Of a DNA stretch of 64,000 bases, positions 48,728 through 60,849 are shown one piece after another (positions within the stretch are counted from its first letter, which is position 1; each line of letters begins with the position of its first letter). Position numbers and translations under genes: made by a program. The stretch is from Voacanga thouarsii (taxonomy: Eukaryota; Streptophyta; Magnoliopsida; Gentianales; Apocynaceae), in the NCBI GenBank assembly GCA_026120185.1, contig JANUWF010001188.1:2604001-2668000 (forward strand). Direction: 5' to 3'. The notes below the pieces were generated by a model. It did not search any database. It saw only the letters and a list, made by a program, of their open reading frames with translations, and was not told where the DNA came from.

Positions 48728-49990
48728 TTAATCATCCTCTAAGGATCTAGCATTGGTACTAACCAGTACTTTCTGCTCCTTAGGATGATAAAAGTAACCA
48801 CCATCTGTTCCTTTTGGATACCCAACAAAATAGCATAATTTTGATCTTGATTCCAACTTGTCTCCCTTGACCAGTACATAAGCTAGACAACCCCATATCC
48901 TGAGATGATTCAAACTTGGCTTACGCCCAGTCCACATCTCATAGGGAGTCAGAGGTACTAACTTGGAAGGCACCAGGTTCAAAATGTATGCCGTTGTTTC
49001 CAAGGTATATCCCCAAAAAGACACTAGAAGAGTAGCATGAGACATCATGCTTCGGACCAATTCTATCAATGTCCTCTTCCTTCTCTCCGCTACTCCATTC
49101 TGTTGGGGTGTCCCCAGCGCAGAGAGCTAGGATACTATCCCATGATGTACCATGCAGCCCTTGAATTCATCTAGAAGGTACTCTCCACCACGATTCGATC
49201 GTAAGGTCGTGATTAATTTACCTGTTTGACGCTCCACTTCAGCCTTAGAGTCAGACTTACGCCTCATCAAGTAAATATAACCAAACTTTGTGCAATCATC
49301 CGTGAAAGTGATTAAGTATTCAAAACTTCCTCTAGCTGGTATAGACAAGGGACCACACACATTAGTGTGAACGAGACTTAGTACCTCCTTGGCCCTATCC
49401 GCCTTTGGGATAAAAGACCTTTTGGTCATCTTTCCCATCAGGCAAGATTCATACTGAGCCCAATTTTTCAATCTCAATGAGCCCAAAGGCCCATCATGGA
49501 TTAGTCTCTGAATCCTGATTGAGTTGATATGACCCAACCTTAGATGACAAAAATACGAGTCATTGACATTGGTCTTTCTCTTCTTAGTTAAAGGTTTAGA
49601 TTGAACATTATTTGATTGATTATTAATAGGGTTTAAATAGAATAGATTTCCATACATGTGCCCAGTACATAAGATTTCTCCATCTTTATTGATAGAAATA
49701 CCAGAATAGAAAGATACAGAATATCCTTGATTTATCAATTTTGCAACTGAAATCAAATCTTGACGAAAACCAGGTACATATAAAATATCTATTAAAACCA
49801 CTTTTTTATTATAATAAAAAAACAAGATCCAGTTCTCCCACTGTAAGGGCCCAGACTTGTGCTCCATTTCCGACGTGTAATCCATGTTCGCCCTTCTTGA
49901 GTTTTCTTATCTTTCTAAACCCCTGCAAGGAGTTATAGATATGATCAGTGGCTCCTAAATCAACAATCCAAGTGAAAATTGATCCAACTA
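48728..49990 (-). pseudogene. Protease end, pre-integrase and integrase of Copia-2
   Basis: From 49990 down: remains of protease (IVDLGATDHI, the active-site DSG changed to DLG), GAG-pre-integrase (CHLRLGHINSIRIQRL, about 49505-49570), integrase core and C-terminal part (FWGYTLETTAYILNLVPSK; LRIWGCLAYV). In the core the first two catalytic Asp are Asn: HTNVCGP (codon at 49361-49363) and RSNRGGEY (codon at 49193-49195). The Glu of NGVAERR is intact, and a stop precedes it at about 49124. Integrase would insert the cDNA into the genome; this one cannot be active. Confidence 0.88.
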
Positions 49991-49999
49991 TTGATATAA

Positions 50000-50780
50000 A
50001 CTCTGGATAGAAAACATTACCAGTGGGGTTTTTCTTAACCTGAAGATCTGGACACTCCGTTTTCTAGTGTCCCTTCTTCCCACATCTGAAGCACTTACCC
50101 TTTGGTCTGTCTTTGGGCTGGGTCTTGGGCTGAGCTGCTGCATTTCCCCTCTTCCTTTTGAACTTTCTGGGCTTGGACCCAGTTCTTGTGGAAGAAGCCT
50201 TAGCAATCATGGCCTTTGATTGTGGCTTCATGACCTTCTTAGCCATTTAGAGTTCCTTCATCATCTCAGTCAAACTCATGTTTAACTTGTTCATATTGTA
50301 ATTTAGTTTGAGCTGAGTAAAGGATCCCGGTAGAAATTCGAGAACCATGTCCACTTAGCTCCCAGGGTCAATGATAGCCCCTAAGAATTCTGTCTCGTCG
50401 AAAGCAGCAATCATCTTGAGCATATGCTCTCTGACTAATACTCCCCCAGCCATCTTAGTGTTTATTATGGTTCGAAGAGCCTCCTGCCTTGCGGGTTGGC
50501 TCTTATCCGCGAACATAGTGGCCAATGAATGACTAATGTCATACGCAAAAGCCATGTACTCGTGTTTTGACTGGAGCACATTAGACATGGAGGCTAACAT
50601 ATAGCATCGTGCCATTTCGTCAGCCTTCTTCCATGCCTTCTCAACCTCTCGCTCTTCGTATGTAGAACCTTCCCCGATCACATGGCAGGTCTCGTAAAGG
50701 ACATACTTATACTCCTCGGCTGTGAGTATTATGTTTAGGTTCCTCTTCCAGTCCACATAGTTTGGTCCCGTTAACATATT
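50000..50780 (-). pseudogene. gag of Copia-2
   Basis: Starts LTGPNYVDWKRNLNIILTAE (50777 down), then EREVEKAWKKADEMARCYML, ALRTIINTKMAGGVLVREHM. A stop at about 50355 and another at 50247 split off the part with MAKKVMKPQSKAMIAK and the zinc knuckle KCFRCGKKGH, where a stop replaces the next Trp (50064). Forms particles and binds RNA in the cytoplasm. Very similar to the Copia-1 gag. Confidence 0.88.
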
Positions 50781-52708
50781 CTCTCATATAAAAATGGCCA
50801 AATGACTAAAAGAACCTCCCACTATTTTTGAAAAATCGCAAAATAAAAGAAAGGATTTAGTTTGTGAAAATAAATTTGTGTACTGAAATTAATTTGGCTC
50901 TTAGGAAAACTGACATAGCTTCTTTGGAAGATTAACAATTCCCTAAGCTAAGTGTATTAACCACCACAAATTAATTTTCTTTCTAGGTAATGATCTAGAG
51001 GATAACTCCATCGAGGGGATGGTCGTTTCCTCTCATTTCCTATGGACATTTCTCGCACTATCACCTCCAACGTGGGTTGGCCGATTATAGTACATGTCCT
51101 AGATTATTAATTACATTCTTCCATTAGATCTAGATCCTTGTGGTATCCCCATCTTATATGGGTTCACTCCCAAGATGATGCGAGGGGACCCACGATCTCT
51201 AATGAGGATTGTGATGGAAGCCGTGGGGCCGTTGGAACCCCTCTCCCACTTAGTCTTTTAAAATAAAGTTTTCTTAAAAATATCCTTTTAAAATTTCTAT
51301 TAGGTTTTTCCTTAACTTAAAATAAAATGTCTAAATCCATTAAAATCTATGTGTCAATGATTATATCCTTTGAGAGATTTTTCTATGGACTAATTTTATT
51401 TAATTTGAAACTTAATGATTTCAAAAATTTTCCAATTAAAACTTTCTAGAGACTTTAGTCTCAAATTTATTTGACAAAACAATTTTTCTTGTGCAAAATA
51501 AAATAAAATGGCTTTCTATTTTAACTTACAAAAATATCTAAATCCAATATATTTTCAATGTCAATGATTAAATCCTTGGAGAAAATATCTAAGGATTAAT
51601 TTTTGTTTATGTTAAAATAACCATTTAATTTTTTTTTAAAAAATGTTTTGCCTTGCAAAAATATTCCCAAAGACTTTGGTCTTTGAGAAACCGCGCACAT
51701 AGGTACACAAAAAAAATAGCATGCCAGAAAACGGTAAGCGTTTTCATGCTTATCTTTTTTTAAACCTAAGTGCCCAAATAATAGAATTAAACACATTAAT
51801 TAATTAATTAATTATCTTGTTTAATCCTAAAATCTCTTACTAATATTTTTCATGCAAATATATTCCAAGAATATAAACTATTGCAAAAATATTAACCTCG
51901 CCTGGTATGGGAACCAAAAAGGAAAAGAAAAAAATAAAATAAAATTCCAAAAATTGACTGGCGGTCCACGTACACCCGCCGCACCGGATTAGGGCCCATT
52001 TGCTCTACGGTTCACAATGGCCTCAGTGCACTGGCCGCACTGGATCAGAAGCTGCATCGACCCATGAAGCGCCCGCGACCCACTTCGCCCGATCCAGCGC
52101 CCCGCCCGGTTCCCCCGCGCATGCACCTCGCACGTGCGCCCCTGGATCAGCGCATTGGCCCATTTAACCGCGTGGGAACCCGGATGCTCTCTGCTACTGA
52201 CCCTCTTGACGACCCGCTCTTTTATCCATTTTCCACACCCGATGCACCGCTAACCCGCATGCAAATTAAATTTGCAATTGCAAAATGGCTTAATTCTAGC
52301 CGCAAGCCAGCTCAAGCCAACACAGCTCCAAGCACAAAACAGTAGCAGCTCAGCTCATGCGACTCAGCTCCAATGGTGGCTTAGGAATAGTACATCATCT
52401 TTTCTGCGAGTTTTCTCTACATTCTGTCTACGAATTTTTCTGCCGTTTCTTCCAGTGGCTTCCTTGGACATTTTTCATTCAAAAAACTCATCCAAACCAA
52501 AACCACAACTGCCTATACCCTTCTAAATTGGTTTACATGATCAAATTCTCATAGACAGAAAATTACAGTGAACCTATGCTTCCGCTGTGAAGCTTACATT
52601 CATGCCTATACCATACCAAAACAGCGAAGGATCACAGATTTAAGCACTAAACAATGATCTTCTCCATTTTTATTAACTAACATGCTCCCTAAGCCAATCA
52701 AATCCATT
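50781..52708. other. 5' leader of Copia-2
   Basis: About 1.9 kb of untranslated leader. It is AT-rich, but 51960-52260 is GC-rich. Parallel to the Copia-1 leader. A plus-strand open stretch at 52064-52345 is a composition artefact. Confidence 0.6.
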
Positions 52709-52722
52709 GCTCTGATACTACT
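52709..52722 (-). promoter_or_regulatory. Primer-binding site of Copia-2
   Basis: Minus AGTAGTATCAGAGCAATGG next to the LTR, matching the initiator-Met tRNA site (TGGTATCAGAGC). Confidence 0.85.
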
Positions 52723-54720
52723 TGAAGGATTTGAAAACAAACAGAGAGCATGCACGCTGGAACAAAAATAGATAGAAAAAAACATAACAGAGCATAACAG
52801 CAGCACGGAAGCATGAAAACCATACCTCTTGGAGCCTTAAACCTTGAAGGTTATGGTTGAATGAATTGAAGCACAAGAACAGCTTCCTTCTTGCCCACAT
52901 GATGAAGCCTCCGGTTCCAGTGTTCTCCTCCGGTGCAATGAATGCTAGGCTTTTCAATTCTCAGAATATTCCATAGCCTAACCACTAGTTGGTGAGCACA
53001 TAATTGGGATGAGAAAAGCCATAGATTCTATCTCTTCTCGTTGGCTTTTATGGCTTCTTATGGTAAACAAGAACAAAACCAAAAGCCAATAAACTAAGAG
53101 ACACACAACAAGAGGGTGAGACTTTTCATTTTCATTTTCATTTTATTTTATTTTATTTTTCCACACGGAAAGCCAAGAGTCATGAAACCAAAAATAATTA
53201 TTTTAATAATAATAATAATATCCCCAGAATTTAATATTTCAAACACCCGAATATTATTAACAAAATAAATTTTGGCTTCATCCTAAACTCTTTTGAACTG
53301 TGTCTAGAAAAATCCTATGGTCCAAGCTATTGGGCAAAAATAATATTTATTATTTTTCTTGGACCCGAAAAGCCCAAAATAATAAACATTAATTATTTTC
53401 CTTAGGATTAAATAAATAACCTAATAAATAATTAATGAACCCAAATGAACCAAAAAATAATTAAACTTTAATTATTTATTTCTATGGATTAATTAAATAA
53501 ATAACCCAATAAATAATTAAGTATTAATTATTTTCTTGTAGTTTAAGTGCCGGTTAATTTTCTAATTATTCAAACTAGACTTAGGCCCTGAATAATTAAT
53601 TAACTAATTAAACTAGATAATGAATTTCTCTCAATTTATTTTTTTCCAGTCTAATAATAAATTAGACTTCCTGAATAAAATAAAATCCTTTCAACTGGGA
53701 CCAATTCTTCAACCTAAAAATAATTAGGACTTAAGGGCTATTCCGAGGACCAAAAAGACACATCGCCTTGGCTACTAAAATGACCAAAATATCCATACTA
53801 TATAAATATATGTATTTTGCATTTTAAATATTTCCTAATATCACCATAAGAAATATTGACCCCAAGGACAATGTTGCATTAGCAAAGTCTTCGACCTACA
53901 GGTAAAATGACTAAAATACCCCTCTACACATCGCCATACATTTAGAGAGGAAGAAGTGTACTAACACCCCTCTAAATGACATCTACCATCCTTAGACTTC
54001 TAGTCTAATGATCCACGACTTCTTGGAGTGTTTTTGCTTTCCAAGGGAGCTACCCTAAAGCAAACATCCAAGTCATATTTCCCAGGGCCTTGGATATGTA
54101 GATCATTCAGACAACTACGAGGTGCGATATAGTATAGAAACTATCTTGTACAAGTCTGTTTTAACTAACTAGTTACACATACCCAACATGCAAGTATATT
54201 GGCCCTACGATAGAACATCAACTATAGCATATCAAAGTATATGCTTTCAGCTTCGTCAGACCACTAACTCATACTCAAGTCATAGAGTACTAGTCCACGC
54301 TGTAGCGGTAGTAGTCTAGATTTCTACCATATAGTACTTTTAGAAACCATTACTACAGGTCTTGTTTTACGTATTTGAAATACGCTTATATCATGAAGTG
54401 AGTGGACTACTCACTGGCTAAAGGTAAGCCATTTCCTATTTGAAATTCATAACATAATAACCTAACACATGATGAGATTTTCATTCTCATCAATCGGTTA
54501 AGAACGAACGTTTATATGTTAAGTAACCCGTGATCCACACCTTAATGTGAAAGACCTCCATTCACATGGACCACTTACTTAAACACAGTGGGTCTTTTCC
54601 AAATGAACATTGTGCACAAACAAAAAAGTAAATTCACAAACAATTTATGAAATAAATTTTTTTATTAACATATTCGATATTTTCATCAGAAACCTAATTT
54701 AAGAGGGCACATTCCCAACA
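52723..54720 (-). repeat. 5' LTR of Copia-2
   Basis: 1,998 bp, same ends as the left LTR. It would carry the promoter, but I did not find a clear TATA box to place. Confidence 0.92.
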
Positions 54721-54725
54721 ATACT

Positions 54726-55052
54726 GATATTGTACTTGTTGAATTTTTCCAAAAAATGATAATTTTATTTTGTAGATGCATAAACGCATGTAAATTATGA
54801 CTACATCCATTCATGTCAACATCATTCATTCATCATGTCATTGATTTTGTAAATCGTAACATAAACACATATTATGAATTTACTGAGATTATTTATGATC
54901 TCACACAATTTTACCTAATCATATTTTTTGGGAAAGATGAGTCAGAAGTATGAGACTAATAAGTATAGATTTAGGCTTTAAATTTCCTTGCTAATATAGC
55001 TATTTTGTTCCTAATGCTCATGCATTAGTTAGGATATAAAAATTTTGTTGCT
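54726..55052 (+). repeat. Tekay-like LTR, fragment 5 (end of R1, start of R2)
   Basis: Continues R1 after Copia-2 (GATATTGTACTTG, like 57422-57434). R2 begins near 54961 with the sequence matching 44590 onward. Ends at the target site of solo LTR C. Confidence 0.6.
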
Positions 55053-56488
55053 TGATGCGTGTCTTTTAGTGTAGAAATTATTACCAATAAATTACACAAT
55101 CAATCAAGCTTTAATAAAATGCTAATCACTAAAACTACACATATGGGCAAGTATACCTATTATATAGTATAGGGGAATAGAAAGTATCAAATCCACAGGA
55201 ACTTAGGCTCACACCTTACTTTACCCAAATCTTTATTATTTAACCAATAAAATAAGAAGAGATAAATAAAACACTAACCTAATATAGTAGAGAATAGACC
55301 AAGTTCACACAAGACAAGTCACAAAGGTTATCAAGGAGTAAGAATAAGGAGAAAAGACATGTAAATAGATAGAAATCCTCAAAGACATAACAATGATTAA
55401 CTAGCACTTATCATAATTAATTATCATCTTAGCACCATGAAGGAACTTAAGTAAGATCCAATCGTTTCCCAAGTCATGAACTTACTTATGTAGACTCCAT
55501 TTCTTTCCCAATCCATGGAATCACTATCTTTTGATTAATTTAGCAAATTTTCCAATCGCACTAAAATAGCCAAAAGATGCATTAAACTCATACCTCATAA
55601 ATATGAAATTAGACAATAACCATTTACTCGAGTTGAAATCAACTAACCTTTGATAACTTAATTTTGTAATCTTAACTTTGTTTCCTAAGTCCATTAAGAC
55701 TGAACAAATATGAAATCAATACAATAAACTTATAACATCATTTCGCAAGTTAATTAGAAGAAAACGCATCAATCACTAATGATAACAAGTAACTAAATAC
55801 CAAAGATAATAATCAACTTATCAAAGAACTAAAATCAATACAAAGTCATGAATCCAAAAACATCCTCTAAATATAATTAAAATAACTAAAACTCAAATTG
55901 TCAATAAATTACAAAGAAAAGAAAAAGAAACCACTCATAGACAAGTAAGCATTCTTCTTCTTCCTTGAAACCTTCTTGAGCAATCTCCTCTTTTTCTCCA
56001 AGAATTCTCCTTTGATCCTCCTAAATCTTGGTGTTTCTCTAGGAGTTTCCTATGGGTTTGCAAATCCCAAAGGTGAAAACTGATTTAGAGATGTTATTCT
56101 CTTATATTTATAGGAGTTCTAATTGCCAAAAAGTGTGTCCAAGAGTCCTTTTCCATGGTTGAAAGGGTTCCCAAAAGAATCAAATTGAAATTGCCAAAAT
56201 CTACTTGGAAAAGGAAAATTTGCCAACACTGATCAGAATGGACCTGGCACTGAGTCCAATCTATTTCTCCTCAAAATTGCTGCTTTTCCATAACAGACCT
56301 GGTGCCAAGTCTAATCTGGAATCTTTCACTTTTTGCTTGAAATCTACTTAAATTTGCACAAATTTATCAAAAATACTTTTTACAAGAAAATTGTCAAATA
56401 TGAAGAAATATGCCTAGTTATTACAACAAAAGTATCTCAAATTAATCTCAAATAACTAGAAAAATGGAGATGGTTTTAGCCCCTATCA
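55053..56488 (-). repeat. Solo LTR C of the element A/B family
   Basis: 1,436 bp, TGATGCGTGTC to AGCCCCTATCA on plus, flanked by TTGCT (55048-55052) and TTACT (56489-56493), a target duplication with one mismatch. It is alignable with both LTRs of B. No internal sequence is present. Confidence 0.88.
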
Positions 56489-56493
56489 TTACT

Positions 56494-57928
56494 GAAGGTT
56501 GTAATCAGTAGCAACAAAATTTTTTTTGTCACTATATAAAATTTTTCTCATTACAACGTATTTTTTTGCTACAAAAAAATTTTTCCTACCTAAAGTTTTG
56601 TAGCCAAAGTGTCATTTTCTTGTGTAATGAAATATTCATGATTTGCTCACACATAAATAGTGTTGTAAAAAAATCCCCATGGGCATTATATTTATGAGTA
56701 GAGACATGCATTGAAATATGAAAACGTATGACTACTAAATTTTATGCATATCATGCATGGAAAATCATAGCCTGAATTTTATACAAAATGATTCCAAATA
56801 GACGAATTTTTAGAATGGATATAGGCATTTAGTTTTGGAAATTTTGGAAAAAAATTATGGCTGTGATTGTGGTCGGGTTGAGATTGGGAAAGTGTACTCC
56901 AAAGATTGGAACTACATTTTGGAAATGAAATTTGATTATTCCTTATCAAAATAGTAAATTCAAAACCATTGGAATTAATGATATGGAAATCTCAATGAGC
57001 AAGGCTCTAGGACTACCTTTCGTTATATTTGGAGAGAATTTTGGTAGATTGACCATCTCTGGAAGCTGTCTTTTTTCCAAATGGGGCGATAGTTCTAGTT
57101 AGTTGAGTTGAGTCCTAAGCTAGTCACATGGTCTTCATGAGTAAAATCGGAAGACAAACGTCGGACATCCAATTTAATTTTGGATGAAAGAGATGACAGA
57201 GTATTCGTTTAGTAGGGATGTAAACCCTACTTGATATTTTGGCGTTGTATATGCCTTGACCATGTGCATGGTGTATTGCGATTATATTTTCAACATATGG
57301 TATCTTAAAGATACGAAATATGGTAAAAGTGGGTCCAGTGCTTTTGAATAAATGAATTTTGGTGTTTCAAAAATGTAATGTGAATAATTTACTCGAAAAA
57401 TTTTTTATTACGCATTGTATTGATATTATACTTGCTTATTTTTTCCAAAAATGATAATTGTTTTGAAGATACATAAAAGTATTTAAATTATGACTATATT
57501 CATTCAAGTTAACATTATTCATACACCATGTCATTAATTTTGTAAATTGTAACACAAACATATACTAGACTTATTGAGATTATTTATAATCTCACACAAT
57601 TTTATCTAATCATATTTTTAGAAAAAGATGAGTCGGAAGCATGAGAGTGATATGTCAACATTTAGTCTTTTCCTTTTCCTTATTGAACTTTGTTCCAAAA
57701 CTATGATGTTAACTTTCAATTTCTTTTTGGAAGTTTAGAATTATTTAATTTTAGATTTGAAGATTTTTTGGGATGTAATAGATTAATCTTGAGTTTAATT
57801 TCAATTTCAAAAGTTATCATTGTTTATGCATTCTTCTATTCTTATAGCTCATTATAAATACCTCTAGTCTGAAAAGACGGGACAATATCCCGAATCTAAT
57901 TAGAATACGTATGTAGTAGGGTATTACA
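56494..57928 (+). repeat. Tekay-like LTR, fragment 6 (R2) and probable LTR end
   Basis: R2 continues to about 57640, including about 340 bp (56904-57246) absent from R1. The likely LTR end is GTAGGGTATTACA at 57916-57928, which mirrors the TGTAACACC start at 10704. If correct, all LTR pieces add up to about 5.5 kb. Confidence 0.5.
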
Positions 57929-59062
57929 CTTTACTTACTTTATCTAACTTTAATTTCTAGAATACTATTAGTATATTTTACTATTGATGTTTTATCCACC
58001 CGCTCAAATAAATTTATAATACATTCCTTTTTGTTTTTTGGAAAATTTAAAATTTTACGTGATTCAATTAGAGCTTTTTCAAAATAGTGGAAAGAAACAA
58101 TTGGGTTGGAGGTTTTGACTGGCCCGTGAACAAGCCTTACGCCTCACTAGGGTGTCCGATTAATGTCAAACAGCCCTCCAAGCCCCAAGGGCAATTCGAC
58201 CCGCTCAAAAATTTCAGAATCTCTATGTCTTGTTCCGAAAGCATTACTTTTTTTTTTTTCTTTGTCCTTTTTCTTTTTTAATAAAGAGGAAGACATGTTC
58301 ATTTGTGTAAAGATTGGGTCCGGTCCCATGTATAATGTTCACATACGGCTTTTACAAAAGTTTTTAATAAAAATTTGGAAGTGTGTAAAGATAGTAAAGG
58401 GAGTATCAATTGGTAATAATATCTCTTTGCTTATGACTATTTGGATACTCTATTATTACTAATAGTATTAAATTGCCTTTTGTATTTACCTCTCTAATTC
58501 AAAATTTCTATAACTGGTCATATTACTTATAAAAGTGCCTTTTTTATGCTCAAATATTTTTAAAATGATGTAAAAAAAATTGCTTTCAAACTAAAGGGCG
58601 TCAAAATTTTGAACATCATAAACTCTAAGTAAAATATTTAATTACCGATTTCTTAACTCCAAGACGACCAATCAAAGATGTTCATGGTTGAAATCCCTCC
58701 CACATTTTCCCCTTGTTTCCTCTCCTTTGTTATTTCCATCCAAATGCGCACATACTTTGGTTCCCTCCCAAGGAATAAAGCTGTCTTTATAGCGTTAAGC
58801 TTCGGTATAGAGATACCTAAAGTGCTCAAGGCCTAGATAGCAAGATCAAAAGACAACGAACTCTTGTTTCAAATTCTTCTAGTTCACTCTTCATATTATA
58901 ATAATGAATTCTCTTTATTGGGGATCCATCAACATTACTTGAGCTCTCTTCAAGGAATTTTCAATCACCCCTCCCCAGAAGAAAGAAGATGCTCGCTGAA
59001 AATTGTCATATATGATATAGTGACCACAAGAAGAGATAATTTTGCATGAGCGAAATCACAGA
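57929..59062 (+). promoter_or_regulatory. Upstream region of the four-exon gene
   Basis: No transposon recognised. AT-rich with a poly-T stretch at 58249-58280. A weak TATA-like ATATTATAATAATG lies at about 58893-58906, 160 bp before the start codon. An ATG at 59046 opens a 17-codon frame that ends at 59099, overlapping the main start out of frame; it may limit translation if included in the mRNA. Confidence 0.4.
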
Positions 59063-60315
59063 ATGTCGCCTGTATCTTGCTTGTCTGCCAGTACCTTGAA
59101 ATCCTTCAAAACCGAAGTGTCTGATATTCTCAAGGGTCAGAACAATCTCAAAGCAGGAGAAACAGTGGCAGCAATTATCATCATCTGTATAATCATATAT
59201 GTTATTGGGTCTTATGTAAATCATGCATGGAACTGGAGAAGGAAAAAGAAAGTTCGTGTTTTTAAGCGATCCATGTCTCTAGGCGCTCTTCATGGAGGTG
59301 ATCTTGCTGTGCAGAGGCTAGTCGAGTACCACGACGCTCGAGCAAAACTGGCATCAGTGGATGATTGGGAGACAGAGTTAGAAGCTGAACTTGAGAAGAA
59401 GCATCCTCGCTTCAAGAAATTGCAAGTAAGAATATTCCTATAAGACACCGAATACAGGTTATTAACTCTTTGTCTGATTACCTTTCTATGACAGAATTTG
59501 AGAAAGTCGAGCGTGTTTTTGTCAGAGTATTGTGGCAAAGTTGGAAATGTGCCGGAAAGAGTCCGTTGCAGTGAAGAAACTAGAAGAGGCATTGGAGAAA
59601 TGTCGATCAAATGGAAAATCTCATGACGCTTACGAAATAGAAATGTTACTTGTAGAGGCTTTGATTTACAAGGTTGGTAATGATGATTCAACAAGTTTAT
59701 TTCTGTGTTTTTTTCCTTCTATGTTTCAGTATCTTTCACTTTCCATGCTCTTTTTCATTCTTCATCCTTCTTCAGTGACTTTCTGAGACACTTGGCTCGT
59801 CTGACTACTTATTAGGGTGATTTTAAAAAGGCGCTCGAATGCCAATGCTTGTATGATGAATCAATTTCAGACGCCAGACGCCTGTTCTACAAAGTAACAC
59901 TGAGATCTTTCTTTGATCATTTTGTCATAAAGCATGCATGTTGAGTGCAGGGAGGGATATATATATATATATATATCCAACACTGTTCTTTTTGCCGATT
60001 TTGATCGATAAACAAATGAGGGTACTGTGTGAAAAGAACAAAAACATGGGATTCTTTAAAAGACTGAGCCTGAGGTTAACTTGGCTTTCGATTAACTTCT
60101 TTGGTAAAATTTTGCAGGCTATTCTTTACATCTTGTTAGATCATTCAAGTGATGAAACCAAAAAATGCTGGAAAGAATTCAAAGAAATTCGGAGACAATT
60201 TGAGTGGCCACGTTTGCAGGAGGCAAAACTGCCCAGTGCTGTAAGCCGTTTTACTAAGTTTGAGAAGTTTGTGAAGTTACTTAAAGAAGATATTCAAAAT
60301 GCAATAAGAACGTGA
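59063..60315 (+). CDS. Plant membrane-anchored protein with TPR-like C-terminal helices, 4 exons
   Basis: The only apparently intact gene. Exons 59063-59425, 59526-59672, 59816-59893 and 60118-60315, all borders GT/AG and all introns phase 0, give 261 codons. Residues 36-53 form one strongly hydrophobic segment (AAIIIICIIIYVIGSYV). It is followed by a basic stretch (RRKKKVRVFKR, 59-69), so a membrane anchor with the long C-terminal part probably cytosolic. Residues 70-261 are charged and helical with TPR-like pairs (LEEALEKC, GDFKKALECQCLYDE, FKEFKEI-type turns). I do not recognise the family and claim no function. Start chosen at ATG 59063 because the frame upstream has no other ATG. Lies 1.1 kb beyond the retroelement block. 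Confidence 0.8.
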
Positions 60316-60604
60316 AACAATGAGCAAAACTCAAAATGTAAAACAAGAGAACAGAAACATATGTACAACTACTCAAAGTCACATAATGATTCATCTTACT
60401 TTTCGTGGTTGTTCAATTAATCCTTCAACGAAATGTAAGCAAAGGGTCCAGGAAACCTTGTATGGACAAATCGCCTAAGAAAAATTACATACATCTCTTT
60501 CTACTTGGTTGATAACCATACTGTGTTTTGGAACAGAATAACCCTTATTTTTCTTTCCTTTTTGAGAATGAGTTCAAATAAATTCATCACATTCACATAC
60601 ATAC

Positions 60605-60650
<46 letters not shown>

Positions 60651-60796
60651 ATATATTTATATATTATGCAAGACCCTCTCCGATTAGAATTCAATTCTAA
60701 TCTTCAATATTGTACTCTTATTTTAGTAATAATATCTGAGGTACATTTGCATATGGTCGGCTAAGCCGCCTTATTTACTTTCAGTTCATTATTTAT
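60316..60796. other. 3' flank of the four-exon gene
   Basis: Contains the probable 3' untranslated region. A (TA)n microsatellite lies at 60608-60656. Beyond it, AATAATATC near 60729 could serve in polyadenylation. No other feature. Confidence 0.5.
60608..60656. repeat. (TA)n microsatellite
   Basis: About 24 TA dinucleotides with one TT interruption at 60640. Confidence 0.95.
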
Positions 60797-60849
60797 TTAT
60801 TTATGTTTTAATTTACTTGTGCATTCCTTATGCAACCTTACTTTCTTTA

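Larger units (their letters stand above)
45256..54720 (-). mobile_element. Copia-2, full-length Copia retrotransposon (9.5 kb)
   Basis: Two LTRs (45256-47249 and 52723-54720), perfect ATACT duplications (45251-45255 and 54721-54725), initiator-Met tRNA primer site and polypurine tract. Domain order on minus is gag, CCHC knuckle, protease, integrase, reverse transcriptase, RNase H, which is the Copia order. Gag words (LTGPNYVDWKRNLNI) and the 2-kb LTR suggest the Tork/Angela group. The first about 240 bp of the two LTRs differ at 17 sites by eye, mostly transitions, so the insertion is not recent. The coding region is broken by stops, by two catalytic substitutions and by a deletion in RNase H. 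Confidence 0.92.

Noticed and set aside
52064..52345. Pro/Arg-rich plus-strand frame of 93 codons
   Set aside because: Lies in the GC-rich leader of Copia-2 on the opposite strand; low-complexity composition effect.
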